Source of the DNA: Advenella mimigardefordensis DPN7
GTDB lineage: Bacteria > Pseudomonadota > Gammaproteobacteria > Burkholderiales > Burkholderiaceae_B
Length of the DNA: 64,000 nucleotides
Direction: 5' to 3'
Assembly: GCF_000521505.1 (NCBI RefSeq)
Contig: NZ_CP003915.1
Coordinates: 1,178,001 to 1,242,000, forward strand
This document shows, in pieces, positions 15,574 to 23,215 of the stretch (the first letter of the stretch is position 1; the number at the start of each line of letters is the position of its first letter). The notes beneath the pieces are model-generated. The model was given only the letters and a program-made list of their open reading frames with translations. It did no database searches and was not told where the DNA came from. The position numbers and the translations under genes are program-made.

Positions 15574-17694
15574 TTAATTCCCCTTCACGCACATGACCTG
15601 TTTCAAGGTATGCAGCACCTCAACCAGATCAGTTTGATTCGCCATAACGGTGTCGATGTCCTTATAGGCTCCAGGGATTTCATCAAGAACTGCGTCATCC
15701 TTGCGACACTCTACGCCTTCCGTTTGCTTGCGCAGGTCGTCAAGTGTGAAGGTCTGGCGGGCCTTGGCTCGGGACATCTGGCGACCTGCGCCGTGGGAGC
15801 ACGAACAATAAGACTGCAATTCGCCCTTGCCGCGTACGATGTAGCTTTTTTGACCCATAGACCCGGGGATGATTCCTAAATCGCCGTCACGGGCGCGAAT
15901 AGCCCCTTTACGGGTCACCCAAAGGTTCTTGCCGAAGTGGTTTTCTTTCTCCACATAGTTGTGGTGACAGTTGATCGCTTCCTGAGTGATCGTGAAATCC
16001 TTGGGGATAGTCAGGCGAAGCGCCGCAATCACCTTCTCCATCATGACCTTACGGTTTTCAAGGGCATAATCCTGCGCCCACTGGACTGCGTCCATGTAGT
16101 CTTGAAAGTCTTCGGTATCTTCTGGGATATAGGCAAGGTCACCGTCAGGCAAGTGAATATGGTATTTCTCCATCGTTTTCTTTGCCTTCGAAATGAAGTG
16201 TGTCCCGATCATGTTACCGATCCCACGAGAACCTGAGTGCAGCATGACCCACACGTCCTGATTCTCGTCGATACAGATTTCAATGAAATGGTTGCCTGAC
16301 CCGAGAGTGCCGAGCTGGGCGCTAATCTTATCGAACAGCTTCGGCATGGAGCCGACGATCTTGTCTGCTATGATGTCCTGAACGCGCTCGTTAGGCATGA
16401 CCGGGAGCCGACGCAGGTTCGCATCACGGTCGCTTTCTCGCTTATGACCGCCGCCAGCGCCCAGAGGAACGTCGCGTTCGATCTGGCGGCGGATCGCCGT
16501 CAAAGAGTCAGGCAGGTCTGACGCTTTCAGGGACAGTCGAACCGCATTCATGCCGCAGTTATGCACGAACACGCCTGCAGCCAGCGCAAAGTTATGATGC
16601 TCTTCCACCTGCAAACAGTAAACGTCAGCACGTTCTTCTATCGGCTGAACCAGCAATACCTTGTGGTTGTATCCGTGCTCCTTCTGTTTATGCCAGCGAA
16701 GAGCTGCTGGATTAGTTAATGTCTCGCCACAATCATCGCATGCGCGTGGTGATGTGTTGAAACTCGTCAGATACAAAGCGCCGCGCTTACCATTGTCCTT
16801 GACTGCATTTGCAAAGTGCTCTGGATTCTCGCGCATATATCGCTCGATGTTTTCCTTCCCAATACGCGCCATTTCCTCGCGTTCTAAAGGATTAGCTGAG
16901 CGGCGTTGAATCCCGGCAAGGCGCATACGCTGAAACACCGGGTCGGCATTATTAAAAGAGTGTCCTACGGTGCGATGATGTCTGGAATGATCGCTCGCTG
17001 TCATTAGCTTCATGTTCGACGGATCATTGTCGAAATGAATATGGCTCTTGTGGTGCACAATATGACCTTCAGGGACTGGGCCGTTGAAATACTCCCACAC
17101 CATGATATGCGTAAGTTTAGAGCTACCCTTTCCATTACTGACCGATTCGTATCCGTCACGGGTTTGCCATCGACGGTAAAGAGGCATAAGGCTGTCATTG
17201 AAAGACAGGTCTTTCGCTTGTTTATACGATCCGTCATTCATCATGAATTCGTGGTCAGGGGTGCAGATTATTTCATCCCCACCAGACACGACCACGCGGA
17301 TCAATTCTGCGTTCGAGCGAGTCTTGACGCAACGTGCCTTGCCAGGGGCGACTTTGCCGTCAGCGTTGATCGAGTAGACCCAAAACGGCTCTGTGCGCGT
17401 CTCAAGCTCGATAAATGTGGCTTGAGTCCCATCAAGTAACGGAACCTTCATGTCCCCACGGAAACATCCGATGTCAACGCCCACGGCTGCCGGTATAACC
17501 GCTTTCTCCGTCGCAATGACCGAACCCACGGTTGAACCCTTGCCAGCGTGAACGTCGGGCATCAGAGCAACGCCATTGCCTGCGATGAAGGGGAGGCGCG
17601 CAAGGTTCTTGGCTTGGGTTAGGGCGGTTTCTTCAATATGGTCTGTCCACGCCTTGATAGGGCGCAGCATGTCGTCATCTTTAATTACTTTCAT
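15574..17694 (-). CDS. rtcB: RtcB RNA ligase interrupted by an intein
   Basis: A 706-aa precursor. Residues 1-76 and 380-706 give a 403-aa RtcB, the normal size. RtcB joins 2',3'-cyclic phosphate and 5'-OH RNA ends using GTP and Mn2+. Seen motifs: 'MPDVHAGKG' and 'GVDIG' before the intein, 'CGMNAVRLSL' after it (the Cys is a metal ligand), 'GSGNHFIEI', 'HSGSRGIG' and 'CSHGAGRQMSR' with the guanylylated His region. The insertion is exactly at the metal-binding Cys. The ATG follows AAAGGAAA. It heads the distal part of the leftward operon, before a terminator. Phage RtcB could repair tRNAs cut by host anticodon nucleases (inference). Confidence 0.95.
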   Translation of the reverse strand: MKVIKDDDMLRPIKAWTDHIEETALTQAKNLARLPFIAGNGVALMPDVHAGKGSTVGSVIATEKAVIPAAVGVDIGCFRGDMKVPLLDGTQATFIELETRTEPFWVYSINADGKVAPGKARCVKTRSNAELIRVVVSGGDEIICTPDHEFMMNDGSYKQAKDLSFNDSLMPLYRRWQTRDGYESVSNGKGSSKLTHIMVWEYFNGPVPEGHIVHHKSHIHFDNDPSNMKLMTASDHSRHHRTVGHSFNNADPVFQRMRLAGIQRRSANPLEREEMARIGKENIERYMRENPEHFANAVKDNGKRGALYLTSFNTSPRACDDCGETLTNPAALRWHKQKEHGYNHKVLLVQPIEERADVYCLQVEEHHNFALAAGVFVHNCGMNAVRLSLKASDLPDSLTAIRRQIERDVPLGAGGGHKRESDRDANLRRLPVMPNERVQDIIADKIVGSMPKLFDKISAQLGTLGSGNHFIEICIDENQDVWVMLHSGSRGIGNMIGTHFISKAKKTMEKYHIHLPDGDLAYIPEDTEDFQDYMDAVQWAQDYALENRKVMMEKVIAALRLTIPKDFTITQEAINCHHNYVEKENHFGKNLWVTRKGAIRARDGDLGIIPGSMGQKSYIVRGKGELQSYCSCSHGAGRQMSRAKARQTFTLDDLRKQTEGVECRKDDAVLDEIPGAYKDIDTVMANQTDLVEVLHTLKQVMCVKGN
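16558..17466 (-). mobile_element. Intein with HNH region inside RtcB
   Basis: 303 aa (residues 77-379 of the precursor). Splice signals are complete: Cys1 ('CFRGDMKVPLLDG', block A), 'CTPDHEF' (block B TxxH), 'DVYCLQVEEHHNF' (block F), then 'GVFVHN' followed by Cys+1 (block G). Between blocks B and F lies an HNH-like region, 'HIVHHKSHIHFDNDPSNMKL', and a C2H2-like finger ('CDDCGETL' plus 'WHKQKEH'). It is therefore probably a splicing-competent intein with its own homing endonuclease. Confidence 0.93.
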
Positions 17695-17758
17695 CGAATT
17701 TCCTTTCTTGTGATTTTAACGCTGTCGTCTCCAACATTCTGCGGATGGCGTCGGTCAT
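17681..17758 (-). CDS. Possible 25-aa leader peptide before rtcB
   Basis: The ATG at 17758 overlaps the stop of the preceding gene (ATGA). The frame ends inside the rtcB start region and contains its ribosome binding site. It may couple rtcB translation to upstream genes. Coding status is uncertain. Confidence 0.3.
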   Translation of the reverse strand: MTDAIRRMLETTALKSQERKFDESN

Positions 17759-17946
17759 TTGTACCTACTCCCAGGCTGTCCCGGCTCGTTGCTGCCAGTG
17801 CATTCAAGTTCGTGATCCGTCGCCTTCGGACAGCGTTTATTGCCACACTCGGAACAGACAATCATTTTTGACATGAAAGGCCACGCCGTGGATGCTCGGA
17901 AACACTTATGGCAACAGTAGCTTGCCTCGGGTCTTGGCTCAGTCAT
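17755..17946 (-). CDS. Small zinc-ribbon phage protein
   Basis: 63 aa with two Cys pairs, 'CCHKC' and 'CSECGNKRCPKATDHELEC', ending in 'GSNEPGQPGSRY'. The CSECGNKRCPKA...CTGSNEPGQ pattern recurs in proteobacterial prophage early operons. It probably binds Zn. Its stop overlaps the next ATG. Function unknown. Confidence 0.75.
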   Translation of the reverse strand: MTEPRPEASYCCHKCFRASTAWPFMSKMIVCSECGNKRCPKATDHELECTGSNEPGQPGSRYK

Positions 17947-18146
17947 TCCCCACCCCTCAAAGTCCGCCAGTGCGTGGGCTGGTAGTAGACATACATCACA
18001 TCGTCGCCCGTCCAGTTATCCACGCAAAACCATAACTTTCCCCGACGGCGCAGCTTTTGCACGTTGCGCTCTCCGTTGGCGTCGTCTATCTTTGTCATGA
18101 CGACGATGCCAGATGGCGCGCTCTCGATCGGTTGCCAGTCGGTCAT
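17943..18146 (-). CDS. DUF551-like phage protein
   Basis: 67 aa from the ATG at 18146, which overlaps the upstream stop (ATGA). 'MTDWQPIESAPSG' is the typical opening of small phage proteins related to DUF551. The longer open frame upstream belongs to another gene read in a different frame. Confidence 0.65.
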   Translation of the reverse strand: MTDWQPIESAPSGIVVMTKIDDANGERNVQKLRRRGKLWFCVDNWTGDDVMYVYYQPTHWRTLRGGE

Positions 18147-18295
18147 TTCAGCCACCCGATCACCACCGCAACGCCCATAGTCAGCCCTACACCGAATCCA
18201 AACCCAACGAATAGCCATCTGGCAGCAAGTGCGTACGAACTGATAATGTAATCAGCCGCTGAGTCGAATACGGTTTTCCAGTTGATCTTGTTCAT
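18143..18295 (-). CDS. Small single-pass membrane protein
   Basis: 50 aa, beginning MNKINWKTVF. A hydrophobic segment (about residues 28-48, Gly/Val-rich) ends in WLK. Both ends overlap neighbours by ATGA, so it fits perfectly in the coupled gene chain. Function unknown. Confidence 0.65.
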   Translation of the reverse strand: MNKINWKTVFDSAADYIISSYALAARWLFVGFGFGVGLTMGVAVVIGWLK

Positions 18296-18591
18296 TCCCC
18301 CACCTCCAGCACAAAATGCAGCGCCCGCACGGTATTGCCTACGCGGCGTTCCGTTTCCAGGAATTGATCACTGACGTGGCCGGCCGCATATAGCCGATCA
18401 TTCCCGCCGTGCTGACTGATGACTTGGTATGCGACAGGCTCGCCCATCGCCTCGATCAAGTCCCTCTGACCCTGCTGACACCCGTGGCAGTACCACGTCC
18501 ATGCAATATCTTTCTTTGATTCGTTAATCGGTTCTCTAACCCTGCCTCGCCATGCTCTCTCAAAAGCCGCCCTGATGTCAGTGTCTGTCAT
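18292..18591 (-). CDS. Phage hypothetical protein
   Basis: 99 aa. It contains a CxxC ('WYCHGCQQGQRD') and the segment 'PVAYQVISQHGGNDRLYAA', which recurs in phage early proteins of unknown role. It overlaps both neighbours by 4 nt. Confidence 0.65.
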   Translation of the reverse strand: MTDTDIRAAFERAWRGRVREPINESKKDIAWTWYCHGCQQGQRDLIEAMGEPVAYQVISQHGGNDRLYAAGHVSDQFLETERRVGNTVRALHFVLEVGE

Positions 18592-19088
18592 GATTGCTCC
18601 TGTGCGCGCATGGCTGCTTTGAAAAGAGAACGGATATCCTCAGTCCGAAGTTCAAAAATTCCGTCATATGTGTGGATCAGCTCTGGGTCAGCTTGCCTGT
18701 CCTTAGCTTTTCGATCCAAGTAACTTTGAATTCTCAACAGGGCTTCCACATCCGAAACATCCGCCTGACTATCGCTCGGCTGGGCTGGCTGGGATTTCAG
18801 GGCGCGTATGGTGTCGGCAAATGACTGCACGACAATATCAATTGTCGATCCAGGCTTCATTGATTCAATTTTCAATGCAGCTTCTTCCAGCACCTCATTA
18901 CGAATCGCTTCACGATCCAGCGTTTCAGCGGGGGATAGTTGAACGGGTGCCGCTGCAAGCATGGCCTTATACCCAGCGTCAATTCTCCAGCGCCAATTCA
19001 TCCCTTTATTTGAAATAAATGATTCTTCAAATGCTTCGCACATGTCGAATGTTGGTTCAACAGGAACCAGTTTGTATTGTTCTGTCAT
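18588..19088 (-). CDS. Phage hypothetical protein
   Basis: 166 aa. The opening 'YKLVPVEPTFDMCEAF' and 'GYKAMLAAAP' are common in phage 'eaa/Ea'-type early proteins; the rest is predicted helical. ATGA overlaps on both sides place it in the leftward operon. Function unknown. Confidence 0.65.
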   Translation of the reverse strand: MTEQYKLVPVEPTFDMCEAFEESFISNKGMNWRWRIDAGYKAMLAAAPVQLSPAETLDREAIRNEVLEEAALKIESMKPGSTIDIVVQSFADTIRALKSQPAQPSDSQADVSDVEALLRIQSYLDRKAKDRQADPELIHTYDGIFELRTEDIRSLFKAAMRAQEQS

Positions 19089-19426
19089 TTCAATAGTCCC
19101 GGAAATACTTCGTTAACTTCTGCCCGTGTGAGTGTGATGCGCTCTACGGGAATGTCGTTACCAGATTGGAATTTGTCCCTGATGTGCGCAGCAAGATTGA
19201 CTGACGGAACGATAAGCAAGTCTTTAGCGTTGCTGTCATTGACGGTTGGCTTATCCTCAATCACGGCGCGGTATTTGGTAATAGTTTGCCAAAGTGGAGC
19301 ACAAGGTTTCCATTGATGCCAGCAATACCACTCAACCCTCGCCCCTTTCTTATGAGCCTCGATCACCTCCGAATGATCGTAGGTGCGGCCATCAGGGTTT
19401 AGCTTTGATTCGATGTATTTAGACAT
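19085..19426 (-). CDS. Phage hypothetical protein
   Basis: 113 aa from the ATG at 19426 (AAGGG upstream). The longer frame is rejected because the upstream part is occupied by a separate 58-codon gene. It contains 'ARVEWYCWHQWKPCAPLWQ'. Function unknown. Confidence 0.6.
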   Translation of the reverse strand: MSKYIESKLNPDGRTYDHSEVIEAHKKGARVEWYCWHQWKPCAPLWQTITKYRAVIEDKPTVNDSNAKDLLIVPSVNLAAHIRDKFQSGNDIPVERITLTRAEVNEVFPGLLK

Positions 19427-19595
19427 AACCCTTGTTCTCTCGAATTGCGATGATTTCAATATCACCGTGCGGTAAATCAAATTCTTCAGCGATGCAGTCA
19501 ACCGCTACCTCTGCGGGGTCTTGTCCCGTGTCAGTGTCGAATTTGAGTTGGTTTTCTGCCCCATGGCTTACGAAATATGCAATGTATTGCTTCAT
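19419..19595 (-). CDS. Small acidic phage protein
   Basis: 58 aa, MKQYIAYFVS... with an acidic middle ('CIAEEFDLPHGDIEIIAI'). It overlaps the upstream stop by ATGA, and its own stop lies 8 bp inside the next gene. Function unknown. Confidence 0.6.
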   Translation of the reverse strand: MKQYIAYFVSHGAENQLKFDTDTGQDPAEVAVDCIAEEFDLPHGDIEIIAIRENKGYV

Positions 19596-19996
19596 GTCGG
19601 TTCCTTATTAAGTGCTGCGCGGACGGCGGGTAAAACATCGGGCGCAGGCAAGCACCCAACAATATGCGGAACCTCGTCGTGGACTTGCTCCAACTCCCTG
19701 CCCAGCACATCAAGTTCGCATGCTGCCAGTGAGAGCGCTTTTCGCAACTCCGTGCGTTCTGCCTCCAACTCCCGCACCCTGTCGATTAGGGCGGTGATAA
19801 CATCAGGGGAGGCGGCGGCGACATATGCGGCATCCACCTGAACAGTATCTTCGTTGTATTCATACCCACAAAAGTAGGCGATTTCGTTCTCGGCAGTTTC
19901 ATCTTCAACCAATACCGTGTCGTTAAACGCTTCCCACGGCCCCGGAGTAGCCTTCTTCGCCAACGCATACAGTGCATCGAGTTTTTCGGGGGTCAT
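19592..19996 (-). CDS. Ead/Ea22-like phage protein
   Basis: 134 aa from the ATG at 19996. 'MTPEKLDALYALAKKATPGP' followed by WE is the hallmark of Ead/Ea22-like proteins. 'AAYVAAASPDVITALIDRVR' plus a coiled coil (about residues 75-105) completes the family pattern. These non-essential early proteins lie in the lambda-like PL operon; their role is unclear. Confidence 0.75.
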   Translation of the reverse strand: MTPEKLDALYALAKKATPGPWEAFNDTVLVEDETAENEIAYFCGYEYNEDTVQVDAAYVAAASPDVITALIDRVRELEAERTELRKALSLAACELDVLGRELEQVHDEVPHIVGCLPAPDVLPAVRAALNKEPT

Positions 19997-20193
19997 GGGT
20001 GGTCTCCGGGAGGTTGTAAAGGCATCCAGTGAGTAAATCCGCACACGAAATGCCCTGTATGGCGGTCTATGCAATATTCCTTTTTCTCTGAATACACTCC
20101 AGCGAATGGCCTTCCGTTACGTCGCATAACGACAATCATCTGCTCAGACAATGGCAGACGATCATCGACGCTGATCCATTTATCCTGTGTCAT
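19993..20193 (-). CDS. DUF551-domain phage protein
   Basis: 66 aa. 'WISVDDRLPLSEQMIVV' and the ending 'THWMPLQPP' define DUF551. 4-nt overlaps occur on both sides. Function unknown. Confidence 0.8.
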   Translation of the reverse strand: MTQDKWISVDDRLPLSEQMIVVMRRNGRPFAGVYSEKKEYCIDRHTGHFVCGFTHWMPLQPPGDHP

Positions 20194-20528
20194 TTCCCTT
20201 GCTCCTTCATAGATTGACCGATGGCGGCGGCTGCTCGGGTGATGGCACGGCGGGTGGCCTCTGCTGCGTCTTTGTATGTAGGAACATATTCAGAGCAACA
20301 CGCCGCAAAGCAAGACACATCTACATCTACAGAACGATATGTAATGCGCATAGCCAATCTGGACATTAGGCGGAAAGCGTCCGCATCACTGGTCAACGGG
20401 TTGAAAATTACCGGACGGCCGTCCTGATTTCCTGCCATGCCTCCGAATCCATTTGACCAACGGGCATTTTTCACTCCAGCGGCGTAGGCAGCCAGTTCCA
20501 GCAGTTCTTGGTCTGTTTGGGTGGTCAT
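20190..20528 (-). CDS. Phage protein, DUF2591-like
   Basis: 112 aa from the ATG at 20528 (ATGA overlap). 'LLELAAYAAG...FNPLTSDADAFRLMSRLAMR' matches the pattern of small phage proteins related to DUF2591. The region upstream in this frame is inside the methyltransferase-like gene and is not used. Confidence 0.65.
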   Translation of the reverse strand: MTTQTDQELLELAAYAAGVKNARWSNGFGGMAGNQDGRPVIFNPLTSDADAFRLMSRLAMRITYRSVDVDVSCFAACCSEYVPTYKDAAEATRRAITRAAAAIGQSMKEQGK

Positions 20529-21110
20529 GCTATGTTCCTCAGTAAGTCGAATTGTTCTGCGCCCCATTGGTCTGCCATCGCATCTGCAATCCCCTGGAAC
20601 GTTTCGCTTCGAAGTTTCCAACGATCAGCGGACGGCGGCATTCTATGGATTCTGTTTTCTCTGCCTTCCACTATATTGGTCGGAGTAAGCAGCGGAAGTC
20701 CTTTCAGCCAAAGACAAGTAGCCTTTGTTTCGCCATGGCCGAACTGCCACGGCTGGATGATCTGGTCTGGCTTGCGATACAGCGACGACATGACGCAGAC
20801 TGGGTTTTCGATGGCTATGCGTGGTATGCCAGCCTTTGCCAGCATCATGAAAAATGACGCGCTGGCCTGCTGCCTTCCGTCCAGCCGTTTTGTTGCAAAA
20901 TGCCTTGCGCCACTTACAGATAGATCAGTACATGGAGGGTGAGCGATCATTAGATCCCATGGGTAGTCCAGAACGTCCCGGACGTCGCCCTGGTAATGCG
21001 GCCCTGGCGCATCAGTAGGCAACAAGTCGCAACTCATGGCCTCATGCCCCCCCCCGAATGAAGGCATCACGCACGCGGCCTGAATATTCACAGGCAATCA
21101 GTACCTTCAT
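20525..21110 (-). pseudogene. DNA cytosine methyltransferase-like phage protein, frameshifted at a G9 tract
   Basis: From the ATG at 21110 the protein begins MKVLIACEYSGRVRDAFIR, then meets nine G (21047-21055 on the plus strand as C9) and stops three codons later. With eight G it would read on as 'GGHEAMSCDLLPTDAPG' and 'LMIAHPPCTDLSVSG', giving a protein of about 194 aa ending at 20525. The PPC motif and 'ENPVCVMSS' fit phage proteins annotated as cytosine methyltransferases, though they are short and atypical. The indel may be phase variation, decay or a sequencing error. Confidence 0.75.
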
Positions 21111-21289
21111 ACCGCCTCCGTAGTAATAGCCAGATCGTCAAGCATGGTCTGTGTTGGCTTTACCATGCCGCTTCTGATACCTTTCATTCGTACCTCCGAC
21201 ACGCCATAGAATGCAGCGACGTGGGCGTTGTTCCTGAAGTTGTTACGGATGTACGAGCGCATCCGGTGGATGAATTGCTGTTTGGTCAT
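21107..21289 (-). CDS. Small HTH-like phage protein
   Basis: 60 aa: 'NAHVAAFYGVSEVRMKGIRSG' looks like a helix-turn-helix and 'MLDDLAITTEAV' ends the chain. Its stop overlaps the ATG of the methyltransferase-like gene (ATGA). Possibly a minor regulator; unproven. Confidence 0.6.
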   Translation of the reverse strand: MTKQQFIHRMRSYIRNNFRNNAHVAAFYGVSEVRMKGIRSGMVKPTQTMLDDLAITTEAV

Positions 21290-21295
21290 GGCGTT

Positions 21296-21316
21296 AAAAA
21301 AGCCCGGGGAGGGCTT
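21296..21316 (-). terminator. Weak terminator behind ssb
   Basis: On the minus strand, AAGCCC-TCCCC-GGGCTT is followed by more T, 15 bp after the SSB stop. Confidence 0.6.
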
Positions 21317-21330
21317 AATGATTGTGTTTG

Positions 21331-21735
21331 CTAGAAAGGGATGTCCGACATTTCATCGGCGCCGCCAGATGGCTTTGCTGGAGCTTGCTGGCGTTGTTGT
21401 GGTGCCTGCTGTTGCCCGTCATCCCGCTTGCCAATAAGCTGCAGATCGTTGACGCGCACTTCAATACTGGTCTGTTTAATACCGTCCTTGTTCTCCCATT
21501 CCCGAGCAGCCAATTCCCCTGAAACTGCCACTTGCTGGCCTTTGTTCAAGTAGGGCAATACTGAATCCCCGCGCTTTCCGAAGATCGAGCAGCGCGCCCA
21601 TGTTGTGATCGCCTTTTCGCCAAACCCGGCCTGTGTCGCGACAGGGAAAGAAACGATTGAATCACCTGCTGGCGTAAACCGCTGCTCTGCATCCCTGCCG
21701 ATATTGCCCGTGAAAGTCCATACGTTAATAGCCAT
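21331..21735 (-). CDS. ssb: Single-stranded DNA-binding protein
   Basis: 134 aa. The OB fold ('INVWTFTGNIGRDAEQRFTP', 'ATQAGFGEKAITTWARCSIF', 'VAVSGELAAREW') is followed by a Gln/Pro-rich tail ending in the acidic tip DIPF, which recruits replication and repair partners. The ATG at 21735 is chosen; GAGG lies upstream. It sits beside the exonuclease and annealing genes as part of the phage recombination cassette. Confidence 0.93.
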   Translation of the reverse strand: MAINVWTFTGNIGRDAEQRFTPAGDSIVSFPVATQAGFGEKAITTWARCSIFGKRGDSVLPYLNKGQQVAVSGELAAREWENKDGIKQTSIEVRVNDLQLIGKRDDGQQQAPQQRQQAPAKPSGGADEMSDIPF

Positions 21736-21737
21736 TT

Positions 21738-22400
21738 TCAAACCTCAATTAAATTGTGTTCTGTGTCAAATTCTTGGATGACCTGAGTAAGATATTCTCT
21801 GGCCGCTTTGATTCGAGCGATCATTTCTCGCTCTTTGTCGAAATCCCGCTTTACCACCCAACTGGTGAGGCGGTGCATTTCAGGGATATGGGAGACAACG
21901 TGCATTTGGATAGGCTCGAAGCCGATCAGACGCTGCGGGGTGTCTACAAGGCAGTAATTAACCTCCCATTCGTCGGCATCCCATAACATCATGTAGCCGC
22001 GCATCTGCCATTCGTATACCTTATCCTCGCAGTCCATGACCCAGCCCGGGAATGTTTTGGCCGACCATGATGACTTGATATCATGACCGCGGCGTCGCTC
22101 TGCGTCATACAGGTCGCATTCCCCTGTGATCCACTCATTGGTGCGGCGTTCTGTATTTTTGGTCAGGTTCAGGCCACGGACGCGGTTCAGCAGGTCGATA
22201 GAGTCCTGCTCGACTTCGATGCCTTTTTCCATTTCCTTGCTGGAAACTTCGAAGTCAATGCCGAAAATCTCTTGCGATGCCAACTCCCGGATATAGGATT
22301 TGGCACCGACGGACAAAACCTCACCGGCTTTGGCGGCAGCCGCAGTAGGGGAGGCCATGAGCTTCCCGATGCTGGAACAGCGGAATCGGATATCAAGCAT
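21738..22400 (-). CDS. YqaJ-like phage exonuclease
   Basis: 220 aa from the ATG at 22400 (AAGGAG upstream). The PD-(D/E)XK core is visible: 'ITGECDLYDAERRRGHDIKS' provides the E/D...xIK residues, with 'KVYEWQMRGYMML' after it. This is the lambda-exonuclease/YqaJ type that resects double-strand ends 5' to 3'. It overlaps the upstream annealing-protein gene by 8 nt, the usual pairing. Confidence 0.85.
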   Translation of the reverse strand: MLDIRFRCSSIGKLMASPTAAAAKAGEVLSVGAKSYIRELASQEIFGIDFEVSSKEMEKGIEVEQDSIDLLNRVRGLNLTKNTERRTNEWITGECDLYDAERRRGHDIKSSWSAKTFPGWVMDCEDKVYEWQMRGYMMLWDADEWEVNYCLVDTPQRLIGFEPIQMHVVSHIPEMHRLTSWVVKRDFDKEREMIARIKAAREYLTQVIQEFDTEHNLIEV

Positions 22401-23208
22401 CGGTTGCTCCTTTTTTGAGTTTGGCGCCATGTTCCTGAATTACCGCAGCAAATTCCTTGTATCCATCCATGTCGCGTGTTTCTTGAAATACCTTGACGCC
22501 AGCCTTCATGACGGCGCGCAGGGCTTCTTCCGTTTCCGTGGCAGTCGCCTTTTCTTTCCATTCTTGCCGCACCTGTTGCATATGGTTCTCTCGGTCATCC
22601 TCGGCCAGATGGCGCACAAGCTCGGCGTCCAAGTCCTCCAAGTCCTGGCTGAACATGTCAGACGCTGCTGTTACGTTCAGAACCATTGCGATTTTGGCGC
22701 GTTTGCAGGCCATCTTTAAGACGGTATTGGCAAGGTCTGCTGGCTCGGTCCTGATCTGCTCGACCGTGTAATGACCGTTCGCCTTGCGGCCATACTTCAG
22801 GCGGCGCATATCCTTCGGTGTGTCCTCCCATTCCTGAGTACAAACAGCTTTGCGCCACTTGTACTTTTCTTCGTCGGTGGATGCCTCCCCCAAGCCGGAA
22901 CCAAGGGTGATGCCGGTAGACTGGTGTTTCCCGATGCACTTCACTCGGTATCGAATCACACCGGGCGCGGATAAATCCTCGACAATGAAGTCATCCGCGA
23001 TCCGGAACGTGACGCAAAGCACTTCAGCGCCGGGTTTTAACAAGGTAGGCTTGTCGCCAGCGCCCGGGATGGATCCGTAATGGACGTTCTGTTTCATCAC
23101 CGACTTCATGACTTCCTGAACGGCGATAACGTGTTTCGTCACCTCCGCTACAGAACTTCGGCCTTCAACCTGCGGCACGATTCCTGGCCGCTCAATAACT
23201 TCATTCAT
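22393..23208 (-). CDS. Probable phage single-strand annealing protein
   Basis: 271 aa. 'NVHYGSIPGAGDKPTLLKPG' and 'AEVLCVTFRIADDFIVEDLS' mark a phage family often left as hypothetical. 'KMACKRAKIAMVLNVTAASD' and an acidic helical C-terminus follow. The annealing role is inferred from its position directly upstream of an exonuclease and SSB, as with RecT or Erf. No confident RecT motif was read. Confidence 0.65.
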   Translation of the reverse strand: MNEVIERPGIVPQVEGRSSVAEVTKHVIAVQEVMKSVMKQNVHYGSIPGAGDKPTLLKPGAEVLCVTFRIADDFIVEDLSAPGVIRYRVKCIGKHQSTGITLGSGLGEASTDEEKYKWRKAVCTQEWEDTPKDMRRLKYGRKANGHYTVEQIRTEPADLANTVLKMACKRAKIAMVLNVTAASDMFSQDLEDLDAELVRHLAEDDRENHMQQVRQEWKEKATATETEEALRAVMKAGVKVFQETRDMDGYKEFAAVIQEHGAKLKKGATDA

Positions 23209-23215
23209 AATTCCC

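Noticed and set aside
20508..20942. 144-codon plus-strand frame
   Set aside because: Antisense shadow of the methyltransferase-like gene; the minus frame holds the conserved motifs.
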